Shown in pieces: positions 39,723 through 48,258 of a DNA stretch of 64,000 bases. This DNA is from Sulfurospirillum diekertiae (GTDB taxonomy: Bacteria; Campylobacterota; Campylobacteria; Campylobacterales; Sulfurospirillaceae), in NCBI RefSeq assembly GCF_002309535.1, contig NZ_CP023275.1, positions 682,001 through 746,000 of the forward strand, read 5' to 3'. Under the pieces are notes generated by a model. The model was given only the letters and a program-made list of their open reading frames with translations. It ran no database searches and was not told where the DNA came from. Each line of letters begins with the position of its first letter. Position 1 is the first letter of the stretch. The position numbers and the translations under genes are program-made.

Positions 39723-41375
39723 TTGTTTACATTGAAAGACGATCGTTTGAGCAAAATTAAAAATAGTATTCTTACTCGCGTCATTTTGTTTGCATTTATG
39801 ATCATCATTATAGGGGGATTCACACGGTATTATCTCTCCTTTCAGACTATCCATACGAATCTTTTCAAAGTTCTTTCGATTCATCTAGAAGCACTTGCCG
39901 ACGAGGGTGCTCAAGATGTCACGCATAACTTAGACGTTCGAAAAAGTTTTCTGACGAAACTCGCTTCTTTACTACCTCCTTCACTGCTCGAAGATCCAAA
40001 GGCACTCAAAAAATGGCTTACGGAGCGAGAAGAATTAAACCCCATTTTTTCAGGTGCTTTGTTTGTTCTAAACAAAGAGGGGACACTCATCGCTGGAAAT
40101 GGTACTGAAATCAACGAAGGTGAAAAAGCTTATGCAGAGGACGATTTTTTTAAGCAGGCAATGACACAAGCGTTTGTCATTGGAACACCGATTGTGAGTA
40201 CGATTTCAAAAGTGCCTGTTCTTCCGCTCTCTGTACCTATCAAGGATAATTTAGGAAGTATACGTGCCATTATGGTGGGGATGACCAATTTTGACACTCC
40301 AGGTTTTTTTGACCGTGTTCTTAATGGTCATATTGGACAGACAGGTGGGTTTTTGCTGGTGGATGCAAAAAAACAAATTTTTGTTGCTGCCACGCAAAAA
40401 GAACTCATACTAAAGCCTACACCCAAACGAGGGGAAAACCTTTTACATGACAAGGCAATAGCAGGTTTTAGAGGGAGTGGAATCACGATTAATGCACATG
40501 GAGTGGAAGAATTATCGGCTATGACATCTGTTCCAAATACGGATTGGTTTGTCGTTTCTCGTATTCAAACCAAAGAAGCTTTCGCTATGGAAGAAAATAT
40601 TAAAACAACCCTTATTCAAGCACATGCAGCAAGTCTTATCATTGTTCCTAGCATACTTTTTGCATTTTTATTTTTATTTTTTAGACCTTTGCGAACGTCT
40701 GCTTCTTTGGCTGATAAGATGTCGCTAGGAGAAGTACCTCTTAAACCATTGCCAATTAAACGAATGGATGAAGTTGGTTATTTAACCGCGGCCTTCAATC
40801 GACTGATGGCGATGCTGTTAGAGAGTCAAAAAGAGCTTAAAGAAATAGCGCACTATGACTATCTGACAAAGCTTCCCAATCGTTTTTTGATGGTTGATAG
40901 GTTGGAGCAAGCATTAGCACGATGTGCGAGAAATAATACACGATTAGCATTGCTTTTTATGGATTTGGATGGCTTTAAGGCGATCAATGATTCTTTGGGC
41001 CATAATGCAGGAGATGAAGCACTGATGGAAGTGGCAAAACGTTTTTCATCGCTGATACGCACGAGTGATACGTTGGCGAGAATTGGAGGCGATGAATTTG
41101 TGATTTTGCTGAGCGACCTTGATGGTGATCTATCTTGTGCAACGAGCGCTGCTAGTTTGGTGGTATCAAAGTGTACAGAAGCGTTAAAAGAGCCAGTCAT
41201 ACTAAAAGGGAATAGACGGTATTTGGGAGTCTCTATAGGTATGGCTATAGGCAATAAAGAGAGTTTGCTTGATGATTTAATGGTAGAGGCCGATACCAAA
41301 ATGTACAAAACAAAAAATAAAACCATACTTCGCGAGAACGCAATATCTTCTTCGGTTAACTTACCTTCACAATAA
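39723..41375 (+). CDS. Membrane sensor diguanylate cyclase (GGDEF)
   Basis: A 550-residue protein likely to make cyclic di-GMP in response to an outside signal. TM1 is at about 18-38 and a ~250-residue periplasmic Cache-like sensor follows (GALFVLNKEGTLIAG, then GGFLLVDAKKQIFVA). TM2 is near 300-320, then HAMP. The GGDEF domain carries the intact signature ARIGGDEF near 455, with an inhibitory-site RxxD (RTSD) five residues before it. No EAL domain. The start is TTG 39723 behind AGAGG. Confidence 0.92.
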   Translation: MFTLKDDRLSKIKNSILTRVILFAFMIIIIGGFTRYYLSFQTIHTNLFKVLSIHLEALADEGAQDVTHNLDVRKSFLTKLASLLPPSLLEDPKALKKWLTEREELNPIFSGALFVLNKEGTLIAGNGTEINEGEKAYAEDDFFKQAMTQAFVIGTPIVSTISKVPVLPLSVPIKDNLGSIRAIMVGMTNFDTPGFFDRVLNGHIGQTGGFLLVDAKKQIFVAATQKELILKPTPKRGENLLHDKAIAGFRGSGITINAHGVEELSAMTSVPNTDWFVVSRIQTKEAFAMEENIKTTLIQAHAASLIIVPSILFAFLFLFFRPLRTSASLADKMSLGEVPLKPLPIKRMDEVGYLTAAFNRLMAMLLESQKELKEIAHYDYLTKLPNRFLMVDRLEQALARCARNNTRLALLFMDLDGFKAINDSLGHNAGDEALMEVAKRFSSLIRTSDTLARIGGDEFVILLSDLDGDLSCATSAASLVVSKCTEALKEPVILKGNRRYLGVSIGMAIGNKESLLDDLMVEADTKMYKTKNKTILRENAISSSVNLPSQ

Positions 41376-41425
41376 GAGGTTCTTTATCGTTTACATGTAA
41401 AGGTATGTGAACAATAAAAAGGAAA

Positions 41426-41941
41426 TTACTCTTTATGCTCTGGTTGTTGAAAAATCATGTAAATGACAAAGGCAAAAAAAGCAATGATAATGGCGGTAAA
41501 GAGTAATGAAAACGTTTTAACCACAACGTACGCGACAATCAAAATAGAAAGAAGCGTTGGAACTTCATTGTAGGCGCGAAAAAACTTGCCACTACGTTTG
41601 CATTCATCGTTCTCAAGTTGTACTCTAAAATACTCTAATGAAAATGAATACGCTGTCATTAGAGCGACCACAACAAGTTTTGCATACAGCCATTCGCCCG
41701 TTTCAAATAAAATAGGGTTCACTATAAGCATGGCGGCACCACTTAAAAGGGTTGCCCAAAAAGCAGGTAGACCGATGTATTTGTAGACTTTGTACTCTTG
41801 AATTTTGACGACTTCAACAAATTCACTCTTATGAGAGTGTTCCACATGGTAAACAAAAAGACGCGGGAGATAAAAAAGCATTGCCATCCATGACATAAAC
41901 GCCATAACGTGAAAAGTTAAAATCCAACTATAATAAGCCAT
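41426..41941 (-). CDS. hemJ: Protoporphyrinogen oxidase HemJ
   Basis: HemJ oxidises protoporphyrinogen IX in heme synthesis. The 171-residue membrane protein shows the family N-terminus (HVMAFMSWMAMLFYLPRLFV), with the histidine in TM1 and the EYKVYKYIGLPA segment before TM2. Four hydrophobic helices plus a C-terminal one are visible. ATG 41941 is preferred over an upstream ATG at 41956 because an AGGAG site precedes it (minus strand 41952-41948). A TATAAT lies at 41975-41970. Confidence 0.87.
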   Translation of the reverse strand: MAYYSWILTFHVMAFMSWMAMLFYLPRLFVYHVEHSHKSEFVEVVKIQEYKVYKYIGLPAFWATLLSGAAMLIVNPILFETGEWLYAKLVVVALMTAYSFSLEYFRVQLENDECKRSGKFFRAYNEVPTLLSILIVAYVVVKTFSLLFTAIIIAFFAFVIYMIFQQPEHKE

Positions 41942-41969
41942 CTTCTGCTCCTGCAAAAATCTTGGTGCA

Positions 41970-41975
41970 ATTATA
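41970..41975 (-). promoter_or_regulatory. -10 box TATAAT for hemJ
   Basis: Minus-strand TTGCTATAATTGC lies about 29 nt before the hemJ start. Confidence 0.5.
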
Positions 41976-42004
41976 GCAAGTCAACATGGTTTTTTGTAGG
42001 ATTT

Positions 42005-42307
42005 TTAACAACACTCCATTTCGGCTTTTTCCATCAACTCGATGCCTTTTTCAAACGCATACTCTTCAAAAAGCGCTGAAAGATAAAAGACATGAGAACA
42101 AATATGGTAAAGAATATCTTTTGAATCATGTTTGGCAAAAACAGCTTTGTAATCTTTAGGAATGAGTGTTTCAAAACGAATCCATAAATCATTTTTTGCT
42201 TCAGGACGAAGCTCAAAAAGTTCGTACATGGCATCTAACACATGGGTCGCATTTTCGTAGCAGTCAATATTATGAAAACTTACGTAGCGATCGCGTACTT
42301 CTTCCAT
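42005..42307 (-). CDS. cowN: CowN-like nitrogen-fixation-sustaining protein
   Basis: A 100-residue soluble protein with DRYVSFHNIDCYENA near the N-terminus, a CSH motif in the middle and a C-terminus ending ECC. These match my memory of CowN, which lets nitrogenase work in the presence of carbon monoxide. The call is supported by a sigma-54-type promoter just upstream. No other nif gene is in the window, so nitrogen fixation by this strain is an inference. Confidence 0.7.
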   Translation of the reverse strand: MEEVRDRYVSFHNIDCYENATHVLDAMYELFELRPEAKNDLWIRFETLIPKDYKAVFAKHDSKDILYHICSHVFYLSALFEEYAFEKGIELMEKAEMECC

Positions 42308-42331
42308 GATGTAGCCTTTTTAAAAGCTTTA

Positions 42332-42347
42332 TGCATGTTGTGTTCCA
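42332..42347 (-). promoter_or_regulatory. Sigma-54-type promoter for cowN
   Basis: The minus strand reads TGGAACACAACATGCA. It has GG and GC exactly 10 nt apart, as in the -24/-12 consensus, and a start predicted about 14 nt before the cowN ATG. Confidence 0.55.
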
Positions 42348-42446
42348 TAAGCTTACATCTTTTTAACATATGATATTTTTAATTTATTTATAAGTTTTAA
42401 ATAAATCACGTATGGCGCATATTAAAAGAACAAAGAAGTTTGATTT

Positions 42447-43358
42447 TTAATGCGATGCCGCTTCTAAGCTCTGGTTTAAAAAGTCATCGACTGCTTTGGT
42501 ATACATGACCTCTTCACCTAAAAGTTTGTTGATTTCTCGGTGGCTCATATTCTCTTTCAATAATAAGGTTTTTGTTCCCAAGGTTGTCGCTTTGGTTAAA
42601 AATTTTTCAGCTTGTGGGCAAGAATCTTCACGTTTGGTCGAGCAAACGGCAAGAAGAGGCATCCGTTTTGTTGTAAGTTGATGGTACGGTGAGAGACTTT
42701 GCCAATAGACAGGGTTTGTTCCAAAAGCAGGGTCATACAAGCGCATATGTTTGGCACTCATAAGGGCTGGTGTGTCCATCACGGCACTGTCAAGAAAAAC
42801 AGCAGCAATGGGAGGGGTAATCGAGTACGTAGGATATAAACTATTTGAAGAGGCAATAAGCGCGATGATATGCGCACCCGCCGAGTGTCCCATAACAATA
42901 AATTTAGTTTTATCTCCACCCCAAGAAGCACTTTGGGCTTGAGCAAATCCTAGTGCTTTAGCGACGTCATTGAGTTGCTCACTCACGGGCGCTTCGGGGA
43001 GAAGTTTATAATTGGTGGAGATAACAATGTAGCCTTTAGCAACCCAGTAATTCACCTTGTTTTCCACCACATTTTGCATCTTCTTGTCGCCAATTTTCCA
43101 TGCACCTCCATGCACCATAAAGATAACTGGCGCAAGGGTTGAGGTGTTTACATGTAAAGGAGTATAGACATCGAAACGCTCTTTGGCATTGTTTCCATAA
43201 CTGACATTAGCGATGAGCCGTATCTCTTTGGAAAAGCGAGCCTCTTTTCCCTCTTCGTCATCTCCTAATCCCAAATGATCGCGCAAAATACCAGCCTGTA
43301 AGCTTTGGAATACGACAAGAAAAAGAAGTATAAACCATACGTTTTTGATCATCGACAA
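42447..43358 (-). CDS. Secreted alpha/beta-hydrolase (esterase)
   Basis: A 303-residue hydrolase with a signal peptide (about residues 1-23, ending LQA). The oxyanion motif HGGAW follows near 85. The nucleophile elbow GHSAGAH is near 160. The histidine of the triad is probably in ENMSHREIN near 273. It resembles carboxylesterases of the hormone-sensitive-lipase/BD-FAE kind acting in the periplasm; substrate unknown. It lies 27 nt after the OYE gene, with a palindrome copy in the gap, and probably shares its transcript. Confidence 0.82.
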   Translation of the reverse strand: MSMIKNVWFILLFLVVFQSLQAGILRDHLGLGDDEEGKEARFSKEIRLIANVSYGNNAKERFDVYTPLHVNTSTLAPVIFMVHGGAWKIGDKKMQNVVENKVNYWVAKGYIVISTNYKLLPEAPVSEQLNDVAKALGFAQAQSASWGGDKTKFIVMGHSAGAHIIALIASSNSLYPTYSITPPIAAVFLDSAVMDTPALMSAKHMRLYDPAFGTNPVYWQSLSPYHQLTTKRMPLLAVCSTKREDSCPQAEKFLTKATTLGTKTLLLKENMSHREINKLLGEEVMYTKAVDDFLNQSLEAASH

Positions 43359-43385
43359 CTCCTTACAAATGAATTACATGTAAAA

Positions 43386-44414
43386 TTAAAAGGCTCTTAC
43401 ATAGGAAGGCTCAATGAGTGCTTTTTTACCTTCTTCTTTAGCGGCATAAAAAACAAAATTAGGATTGCGTAACAGTTCTCTACCGTAAGCCACCAAATCA
43501 CAAAAGCCTCCTTGCAAAAGCTTTTCTCCCTCTGCTGCGGTGGTAATGAGTCCCACAGCAATCGTCGGAATTCCTACGCTTTCACGAATGACTTTGGCAT
43601 ACGCAGCTTGGTAAAGTGGTACAAGTGGTGGCATGTTTTGCGCTTCATTATTACCGCCTGCTGAGACGTGAATCATCGCAACACCCATACTTTGAAGCTT
43701 TTTGGCAAGATAGATGCTCTCTTCAATATTCCAACCCTTTTCCATCCATTCATCGGCACTAATACGTACAAAGAGAGGTACTGTTTCCGTTGCATCCAAA
43801 ATAGCTTGAGCCACTTCGAGGACAAACGCACAACGGTTTTCCACACTGCCACCGTATTGGTCGGTGCGTTGATTGGTCAGAGGCGATAAAAATTCACAGA
43901 GCAAATAACCATGTGCAGCATGCAACTCAAGAAACTCATACCCAGCATAGGTGGCACGAAGGGCAGCTTGAACAAAATGTTTTTTAATCCCTTCTAGTTC
44001 TGCAAGACTGAGCTCATGTGGGAGCTTATAGCCATTGCTTTCACTAAATGCCAGTGGACTTGGTGCTATAGGCGTTGAAGAAGCACAAAGGCTTTTACGT
44101 CCTGCGTGAGCGAGTTGTATGCCCATTTTCGCACCGTATTCATGGCAGAGGTGAACCAGTTGTTGATGCCCTGGTACTTGGGCATCATCCCAAAGTCCTA
44201 GATCAGCTTCGCTGATTCTGCCACGGGCTTCGACTGCTGTGGCTTCAACGATAATCAATCCCACGCCTCCTATGGCGCGTGTCGTATAATGGACAAGATG
44301 AAAAGGGGTGACTTCTCCGTCACTTTCGGCTTTGTACATGCACATCGGTGGCATGACCACTCTGTTCTTAAGAAAAATTCCATTTTCTTCATATGGACTT
44401 AAAAGTAGGCTCAT
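43386..44414 (-). CDS. NADH:flavin oxidoreductase, Old Yellow Enzyme (YqjM-like)
   Basis: A 342-residue FMN enzyme that reduces activated C=C bonds. The YqjM branch is indicated by the active-site cysteine in VMPPMCMY near residue 24. Also seen are HAGRK near 107 and an HAAHGYL substrate-binding segment near 170. Of three clustered start codons I prefer ATG 44414, 5 nt from AAGGAG. Its promoter region now borders the integrated element, which separates it from the efflux operon lying upstream in the same direction. Confidence 0.92.
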   Translation of the reverse strand: MSLLLSPYEENGIFLKNRVVMPPMCMYKAESDGEVTPFHLVHYTTRAIGGVGLIIVEATAVEARGRISEADLGLWDDAQVPGHQQLVHLCHEYGAKMGIQLAHAGRKSLCASSTPIAPSPLAFSESNGYKLPHELSLAELEGIKKHFVQAALRATYAGYEFLELHAAHGYLLCEFLSPLTNQRTDQYGGSVENRCAFVLEVAQAILDATETVPLFVRISADEWMEKGWNIEESIYLAKKLQSMGVAMIHVSAGGNNEAQNMPPLVPLYQAAYAKVIRESVGIPTIAVGLITTAAEGEKLLQGGFCDLVAYGRELLRNPNFVFYAAKEEGKKALIEPSYVRAF

Positions 44415-44437
44415 CATCACTCCTTGTAAGATTCATT

Positions 44438-44448
44438 TTGACATTCAT
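44438..44448 (+). repeat. Left flanking direct repeat (candidate attL)
   Basis: TTGACATTCAT, identical to 55741-55751. It lies 24 nt upstream of the OYE start codon. Its TTGACATT core also resembles the element's own promoters. Confidence 0.6.
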
Positions 44449-44500
44449 TTCTTTAATACTTTTTTTAAATCGTGTTAAAAGTAATTTATTTGTCACGATA

Positions 44501-44566
44501 TACACGCTTAACCCCGTATCACTCCTTAGGCATTTAGCTTTTAATAAAGATAGGGGTTCTCGTGTA
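44501..44566 (+). ncRNA. Structured leader RNA, candidate IS110 guide (bridge) RNA
   Basis: TACACG (44501-44506) pairs with CGTGTA (44561-44566). After a small internal loop AACCCC (44510-44515) pairs with GGGGTT (44553-44558), and after one bulged G TATC (44517-44520) pairs with GATA (44549-44552). That is 16 bp in one interrupted stem with a 28-nt apical part. A smaller stem ATCGTG (44469-44474)/CACGAT (44494-44499) and the 15-nt palindrome ATCTAGTGACTAGAT (44583-44597) lie on either side. IS110-group elements encode their bridge RNA in this place, between the left end and the recombinase. An ssDNA origin or packaging hairpin is the alternative. Confidence 0.5.
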
Positions 44567-44650
44567 CTAACTTTTAATAATAATCTAGTGACTAGATCAC
44601 GTTTATAAGTATAAAGAAGTACACACATTATACAAAAAAAAGGATTTACT

Positions 44651-45607
44651 ATGCGTAAAGTTTTTGTCGGTGTTGATGTTGCTAAAGATAAGTTGGATAT
44701 TTCTATCACTCTTGACGGTCTTAAATACGACCCTCTTCAAATTCTCAATAATGAGAGTTCTATTCTAGGCTTTTTTGATTACTTGAAAGCGACTTATAAA
44801 AAAAGTGAGCTTTTCTTTGGTTATGAGGCAACAAGTAACTATATGCACGTATTGCAAAAGCTTCTCACTGTTCATGACTTCAAACAAATAATGATTAATC
44901 CTTACATGATGAGTCACTATCTTAAACACTTAAATTCACGTAAAAAAAGTGATCTTGCTGATAGTTTGGGTATTGCTAAGTATATTCAAACACTAGATCA
45001 AGAAGAGTTTAAAACGATCTTCAATCAATCTGATAAAACACTTCGTAAATATACATCATCAATTAATCTTCTTCGTAAACTTGATACTCAACTTTCAAAT
45101 TTTGTTCATTCTCAAAAAGAAAATCCTATCGTTTCTTTAGACTCTTTTTTGTGCATTTTAAAACTTAAAATTTTAGAGACAAAAAAAGGTTTGGAAAAAG
45201 AAGCAGAGAAAGTTTTAAAAGAACTTTTCCCACATGTCATTGAACTTCAAAAAGAAATTAAAGGTGTGGGCTATGCTCTCCTTTTAGAGCTTGTCCCTAT
45301 TTTTTTAAAATCTCAGAATTACACACTTAAACAACTTCAAAGTTTTGTGGGTCTTTCCCCTCGTGTTTTTGAGAGTGGTACATCAGTTCATAAAAAAGAG
45401 TCTATGAGTAAGCGTGGTAGTTCCTTGGTTAGAAAACTTCTCTATCTTTGCGCTATGTCTGCTATCCGTTTTAATCCCATTATCAAAGAAAAATATACAC
45501 GTCTCGTTGAGAGTGGTAAAAACAAAATGGTCGCTTTAGTGGCGTGTATGTCTCATTTGTTCCGTGCAGTTTATGTCAAATTTCATCAGGGGTTAGTCAA
45601 TGCCTAA
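44651..45607 (+). CDS. IS110/Piv-family DEDD recombinase
   Basis: A 318-residue recombinase. The N-terminal RuvC-like domain shows the DEDD residues: D9 (VGVDVAKDK), E near 60 (FGYEATSNY) and a D pair near 102/105 (KKSDLADSLGIAKY). The C-terminal Transposase_20 domain has KEIKGVGYALLLEL and KRGSSLVRKLLYLCAMSA, with the catalytic serine expected in that stretch. Its stop overlaps the next gene by 8 nt (ATGCCTAA), so it is translated as part of the viral operon. Piv-type recombinases are known in Neisseria filamentous phages. The likely role is integration and excision of this element. Confidence 0.92.
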   Translation: MRKVFVGVDVAKDKLDISITLDGLKYDPLQILNNESSILGFFDYLKATYKKSELFFGYEATSNYMHVLQKLLTVHDFKQIMINPYMMSHYLKHLNSRKKSDLADSLGIAKYIQTLDQEEFKTIFNQSDKTLRKYTSSINLLRKLDTQLSNFVHSQKENPIVSLDSFLCILKLKILETKKGLEKEAEKVLKELFPHVIELQKEIKGVGYALLLELVPIFLKSQNYTLKQLQSFVGLSPRVFESGTSVHKKESMSKRGSSLVRKLLYLCAMSAIRFNPIIKEKYTRLVESGKNKMVALVACMSHLFRAVYVKFHQGLVNA

Positions 45608-45914
45608 AATCGTCTTTAACAACATTCCAAAAAAACTTAAGCCTTTTCCTTTTGAGGTTTACGATAATGAAATAGATTTGAGTGCTTTAAAACTTTCTTT
45701 TCGAATTTATCATGATGATTATGAGCGTTCCGCTTCTCTTGGCATTGATGTGAAAGGCTCTCATGTTCATATTGCAGATATTAAACTCTATCACTCTGAT
45801 AAGCTTTTTAATTTTGAGGACACTTTTGAGAGTGCTGAAATTCTATTAATGGAGATTGTAAAGCGTTTTAATTCTTTTGTTCCAAAGGGGCAACAATGTT
45901 TAGAGTTCTCGTGA
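45600..45914 (+). CDS. Element protein, 104 aa, unknown
   Basis: A soluble 104-residue protein with no recognised domain. It overlaps the recombinase by 8 nt and the next small gene by 19 nt, placing it in the early gene run of the element. The middle (YERSASLGIDVKGSHVHI) looks like beta strands. It has no cysteine pairs or membrane segment. Confidence 0.65.
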   Translation: MPKIVFNNIPKKLKPFPFEVYDNEIDLSALKLSFRIYHDDYERSASLGIDVKGSHVHIADIKLYHSDKLFNFEDTFESAEILLMEIVKRFNSFVPKGQQCLEFS

Positions 45915-46051
45915 ATGGTCTTTTAATCGGTCAAAGGCGTGCTTTTGGTGATGCTCGTAACCTTGCCAAAAGTGCAAAACGTAATTATACAAATAATCCC
46001 ATCGTTACGATTGAAGATCGTATTGGTTGGGTCGTTGAGATTGTTAAATGA
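45896..46051 (+). CDS. Element small protein, 51 aa
   Basis: The frame starts at ATG 45896 behind AAAGGGG with 6-nt spacing and ends in a 4-nt ATGA overlap with the next gene. It begins MFRVLVNGLLIGQRRAFGDA and is basic, with no recognised family. The good ribosome site and overlaps on both sides argue that it is real. Confidence 0.6.
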   Translation: MFRVLVNGLLIGQRRAFGDARNLAKSAKRNYTNNPIVTIEDRIGWVVEIVK

Positions 46052-46242
46052 AATTTGAAGTTTCACAAACGGATTTTATGCTTTTAACTTCCGTTTTAAA
46101 TTTAATTAAAAGGGGTGGTTATGGGTGCTCTATAACAAGAGAGGACATTATTAGAGAGAGTGGCGTTTCGAGGTCGGCTTTTATTAGCCGTATGCAAAAT
46201 ATACATTTAAAAGAAAAACAATTAAAGGAAAGAATCGCATGA
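46048..46242 (+). CDS. Element small HTH-like protein, 64 aa
   Basis: A 64-residue protein. ITREDIIRESGVSRSAFISRM resembles a helix-turn-helix, so it may regulate the element. It overlaps its neighbours by 4 nt on each side. It is not close to a family I can name. Confidence 0.6.
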   Translation: MKFEVSQTDFMLLTSVLNLIKRGGYGCSITREDIIRESGVSRSAFISRMQNIHLKEKQLKERIA

Positions 46243-46733
46243 ATACAAAAATAACAACGGAAACCGTTAACGGAAAAGAAGTTCCAGTTTTAGTCCACAC
46301 ACCAGTTAATAATGGTGAATCAGCCAATAACGTCGGTTTGAAAGACATGTCACCAAAAGTTGGTGAAGGTGAAATGACTATGGATAAATTCCACGAAATG
46401 ATGGCGCTTTACAATGAGCAAGTAAACGCAAACAAAGTTACCCTCTCCGCTCAAATTTCACAACGTGAAGTCCAAAACGGTAAACAAAGAACGGATAAAA
46501 CAACGGGTGCGCCTATTCTTGACGCTTTGGGTGACCCTACTTTTTACCCTAACCGCTACAAAATCACTCTTATTTTTAAAGGCGGTACGCTCGTTCAAAA
46601 TGTATCCGAAACAATGTATAACGAATTAGAGTTAAATAGCACTTACATGTTTAAAGGCTCACTAGGTTTCGTTAAAGATTTTGGACAAGATGTTCTTTCA
46701 CCTATTTGGCAATCATGGGAAAAAGTAAGTTAG
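46239..46733 (+). CDS. Candidate ssDNA-binding protein of the element
   Basis: A 164-residue protein directly before the replication initiator, the place of the ssDNA-binding protein in filamentous phages. The N-terminal 70 residues are polar and probably flexible. The C-terminal part (YPNRYKITLIFKGGTLVQNV ... YMFKGSLGFVKDF) looks like a small beta-barrel. The function is inferred from position and fold character, not from a clear motif. A terminator follows. Confidence 0.5.
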   Translation: MNTKITTETVNGKEVPVLVHTPVNNGESANNVGLKDMSPKVGEGEMTMDKFHEMMALYNEQVNANKVTLSAQISQREVQNGKQRTDKTTGAPILDALGDPTFYPNRYKITLIFKGGTLVQNVSETMYNELELNSTYMFKGSLGFVKDFGQDVLSPIWQSWEKVS

Positions 46734-46736
46734 TTT

Positions 46737-46756
46737 AAGAGGGTTAACGCCCTCTT
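46737..46756 (+). terminator. Terminator between the early genes and rep
   Basis: AAGAGGG (46737-46743) pairs with CCCTCTT (46750-46756), followed by TTCGTTTCTT. Confidence 0.65.
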
Positions 46757-46838
46757 TTCGTTTCTTGAATTTCTATTCGTAGAGCTTCAAAAAGCGAAAA
46801 AAACTTTGCCCCCACAATGGTTTATCAAGGGGGGCTTA

Positions 46839-48257
46839 GTGGTACAAATTTCAAAAAGGTTTTTAATGCAGAATATGGTCAAACTTTGGCAAAACATCGA
46901 CACACTTAAATATCACCTTTACCCCTCTCAGCTTTTGAGTGGTGATGATGTTAGAGGCTACAACTGTCTCCTTGATGATCTTCTATCCACTAAAATGCAA
47001 GCTCAAAGCCAAAAAAACGAGAATAAAAGCTTTAGTCAGTACCAACACTCATTCGGTGGGGCGTTCTTTCAAATTATGCCCGCTACCGTGCGAGGATTTA
47101 GCGTATCTATTAAAAACGCTGATGTAACCATTCACCTTAAAAAAATGATTACGACAATAGACCCTAACCCATTTTGTAAAGTCGAATTTAGAGCCTCGTT
47201 TCTACAACGTTACGGTTATATCTCTGCCGTGCAAAAAGTCAATAAGTTTTTAAGAGATTTTATTATCTCCCATTACACAATTAAGATCAGTGAAATACAT
47301 TTGCAGTGTGATGTTCAGGGTTATAACTTTACGATCTTAGATTTTCACCGTACAAAAACACGTACACGCAATAATCGTTATTATGATGATGAAATAGGTT
47401 GCGATAGTTCTTATTATAGCGGACGTTCTTTTCAGGGTTTTATGAAAGGTGGTGGTGATTATCTCATGCGTGTTTATAATAAAACTAAAGAGATAAAGAA
47501 ATTTCCTAACAAGTCTTTCATTGAGGGTTTGTGGCGTACTAATAAAGACTATGACGAGACAAAAGAAGTTTTTAGAATTGAGTTTCAGATTAGGCGTGAG
47601 AAGCTTAAAAATATGGTTATAGATGGTCAGGTTTTAGATGGTTTTGAAATTATACTTAATAACCTAAATAATCTTTGGGGTCGTTGTTTAGATGATTTTT
47701 CATTGCGCGATATCAACGATCAAGACACTATCGAAATAATGCTAGGTTTTAAAACTCAAAAAAATGGTATTCATAAAATGTTAGGTGTTGAAGCTGTACG
47801 TCAACGTTTTAAACGTAGCGAAGTGCACCCCCTCTGGAAAGTCATTGAAACCTTTAACGGTCACTATAAAACGAATGCAATTGACACTTATGTTAAACCA
47901 TTTACAACAGATTTTATCTATGTTCATAATGCGTTTAAAGCTTTCCTTTCCACGTCTCTTTCTCACTATGGCAATCTTCGTCCATGTACCATTGAAGATG
48001 CAATGAATAAGATCAAAGAATACACCGAAACTAAACATGATAGCACTGTTTTAGAGGACGTTTATAGCAAACGATTAGATCGTTTTAATCGTTTTGAGGT
48101 CAAAGATTTAGATGATGAAAAAATGCAACAAAATAAACATTACTTTGTGAATCGTGTTTTTGACACTATTGATCAAACATATAACGCTTTACATGACGAG
48201 GGTGTAGGCGTTCATGATTGGTTTATGCAAGATTTTTCTAAATTTATTGGAGCATAA
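46839..48257 (+). CDS. Replication initiation protein (Rep_trans-like)
   Basis: A 472-residue initiator of the kind found in filamentous phages and rolling-circle plasmids. Supporting stretches are VRGFSVSIKNADVTIHLKKM, NPFCKVEFRASFL, YLMRVYNKTKEI and FRIEFQIRREKL, the block pattern of Rep_trans/phage initiators. The nicking tyrosine cannot be fixed by eye. The start is uncertain: GTG 46839 has the best ribosome site (AAGGGGGG, 46828-46834), ATG 46866 is an alternative, and the frame is open from 46806. It ends 1 nt before the methyltransferase. Confidence 0.78.
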   Translation: MVQISKRFLMQNMVKLWQNIDTLKYHLYPSQLLSGDDVRGYNCLLDDLLSTKMQAQSQKNENKSFSQYQHSFGGAFFQIMPATVRGFSVSIKNADVTIHLKKMITTIDPNPFCKVEFRASFLQRYGYISAVQKVNKFLRDFIISHYTIKISEIHLQCDVQGYNFTILDFHRTKTRTRNNRYYDDEIGCDSSYYSGRSFQGFMKGGGDYLMRVYNKTKEIKKFPNKSFIEGLWRTNKDYDETKEVFRIEFQIRREKLKNMVIDGQVLDGFEIILNNLNNLWGRCLDDFSLRDINDQDTIEIMLGFKTQKNGIHKMLGVEAVRQRFKRSEVHPLWKVIETFNGHYKTNAIDTYVKPFTTDFIYVHNAFKAFLSTSLSHYGNLRPCTIEDAMNKIKEYTETKHDSTVLEDVYSKRLDRFNRFEVKDLDDEKMQQNKHYFVNRVFDTIDQTYNALHDEGVGVHDWFMQDFSKFIGA

Positions 48258-48258
48258 A

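Noticed and set aside
44651-45607. Simple IS110-family insertion sequence inside the prophage
   Set aside because: The recombinase stop overlaps the next gene start by 8 nt and no IS end is seen after it. It reads as part of the element's own operon.
46815-46907. Short 30-codon frame starting at ATG about 46815 in front of rep
   Set aside because: It overlaps the likely rep start in another frame and has no strong ribosome site. It is noted only because the rep start is uncertain.
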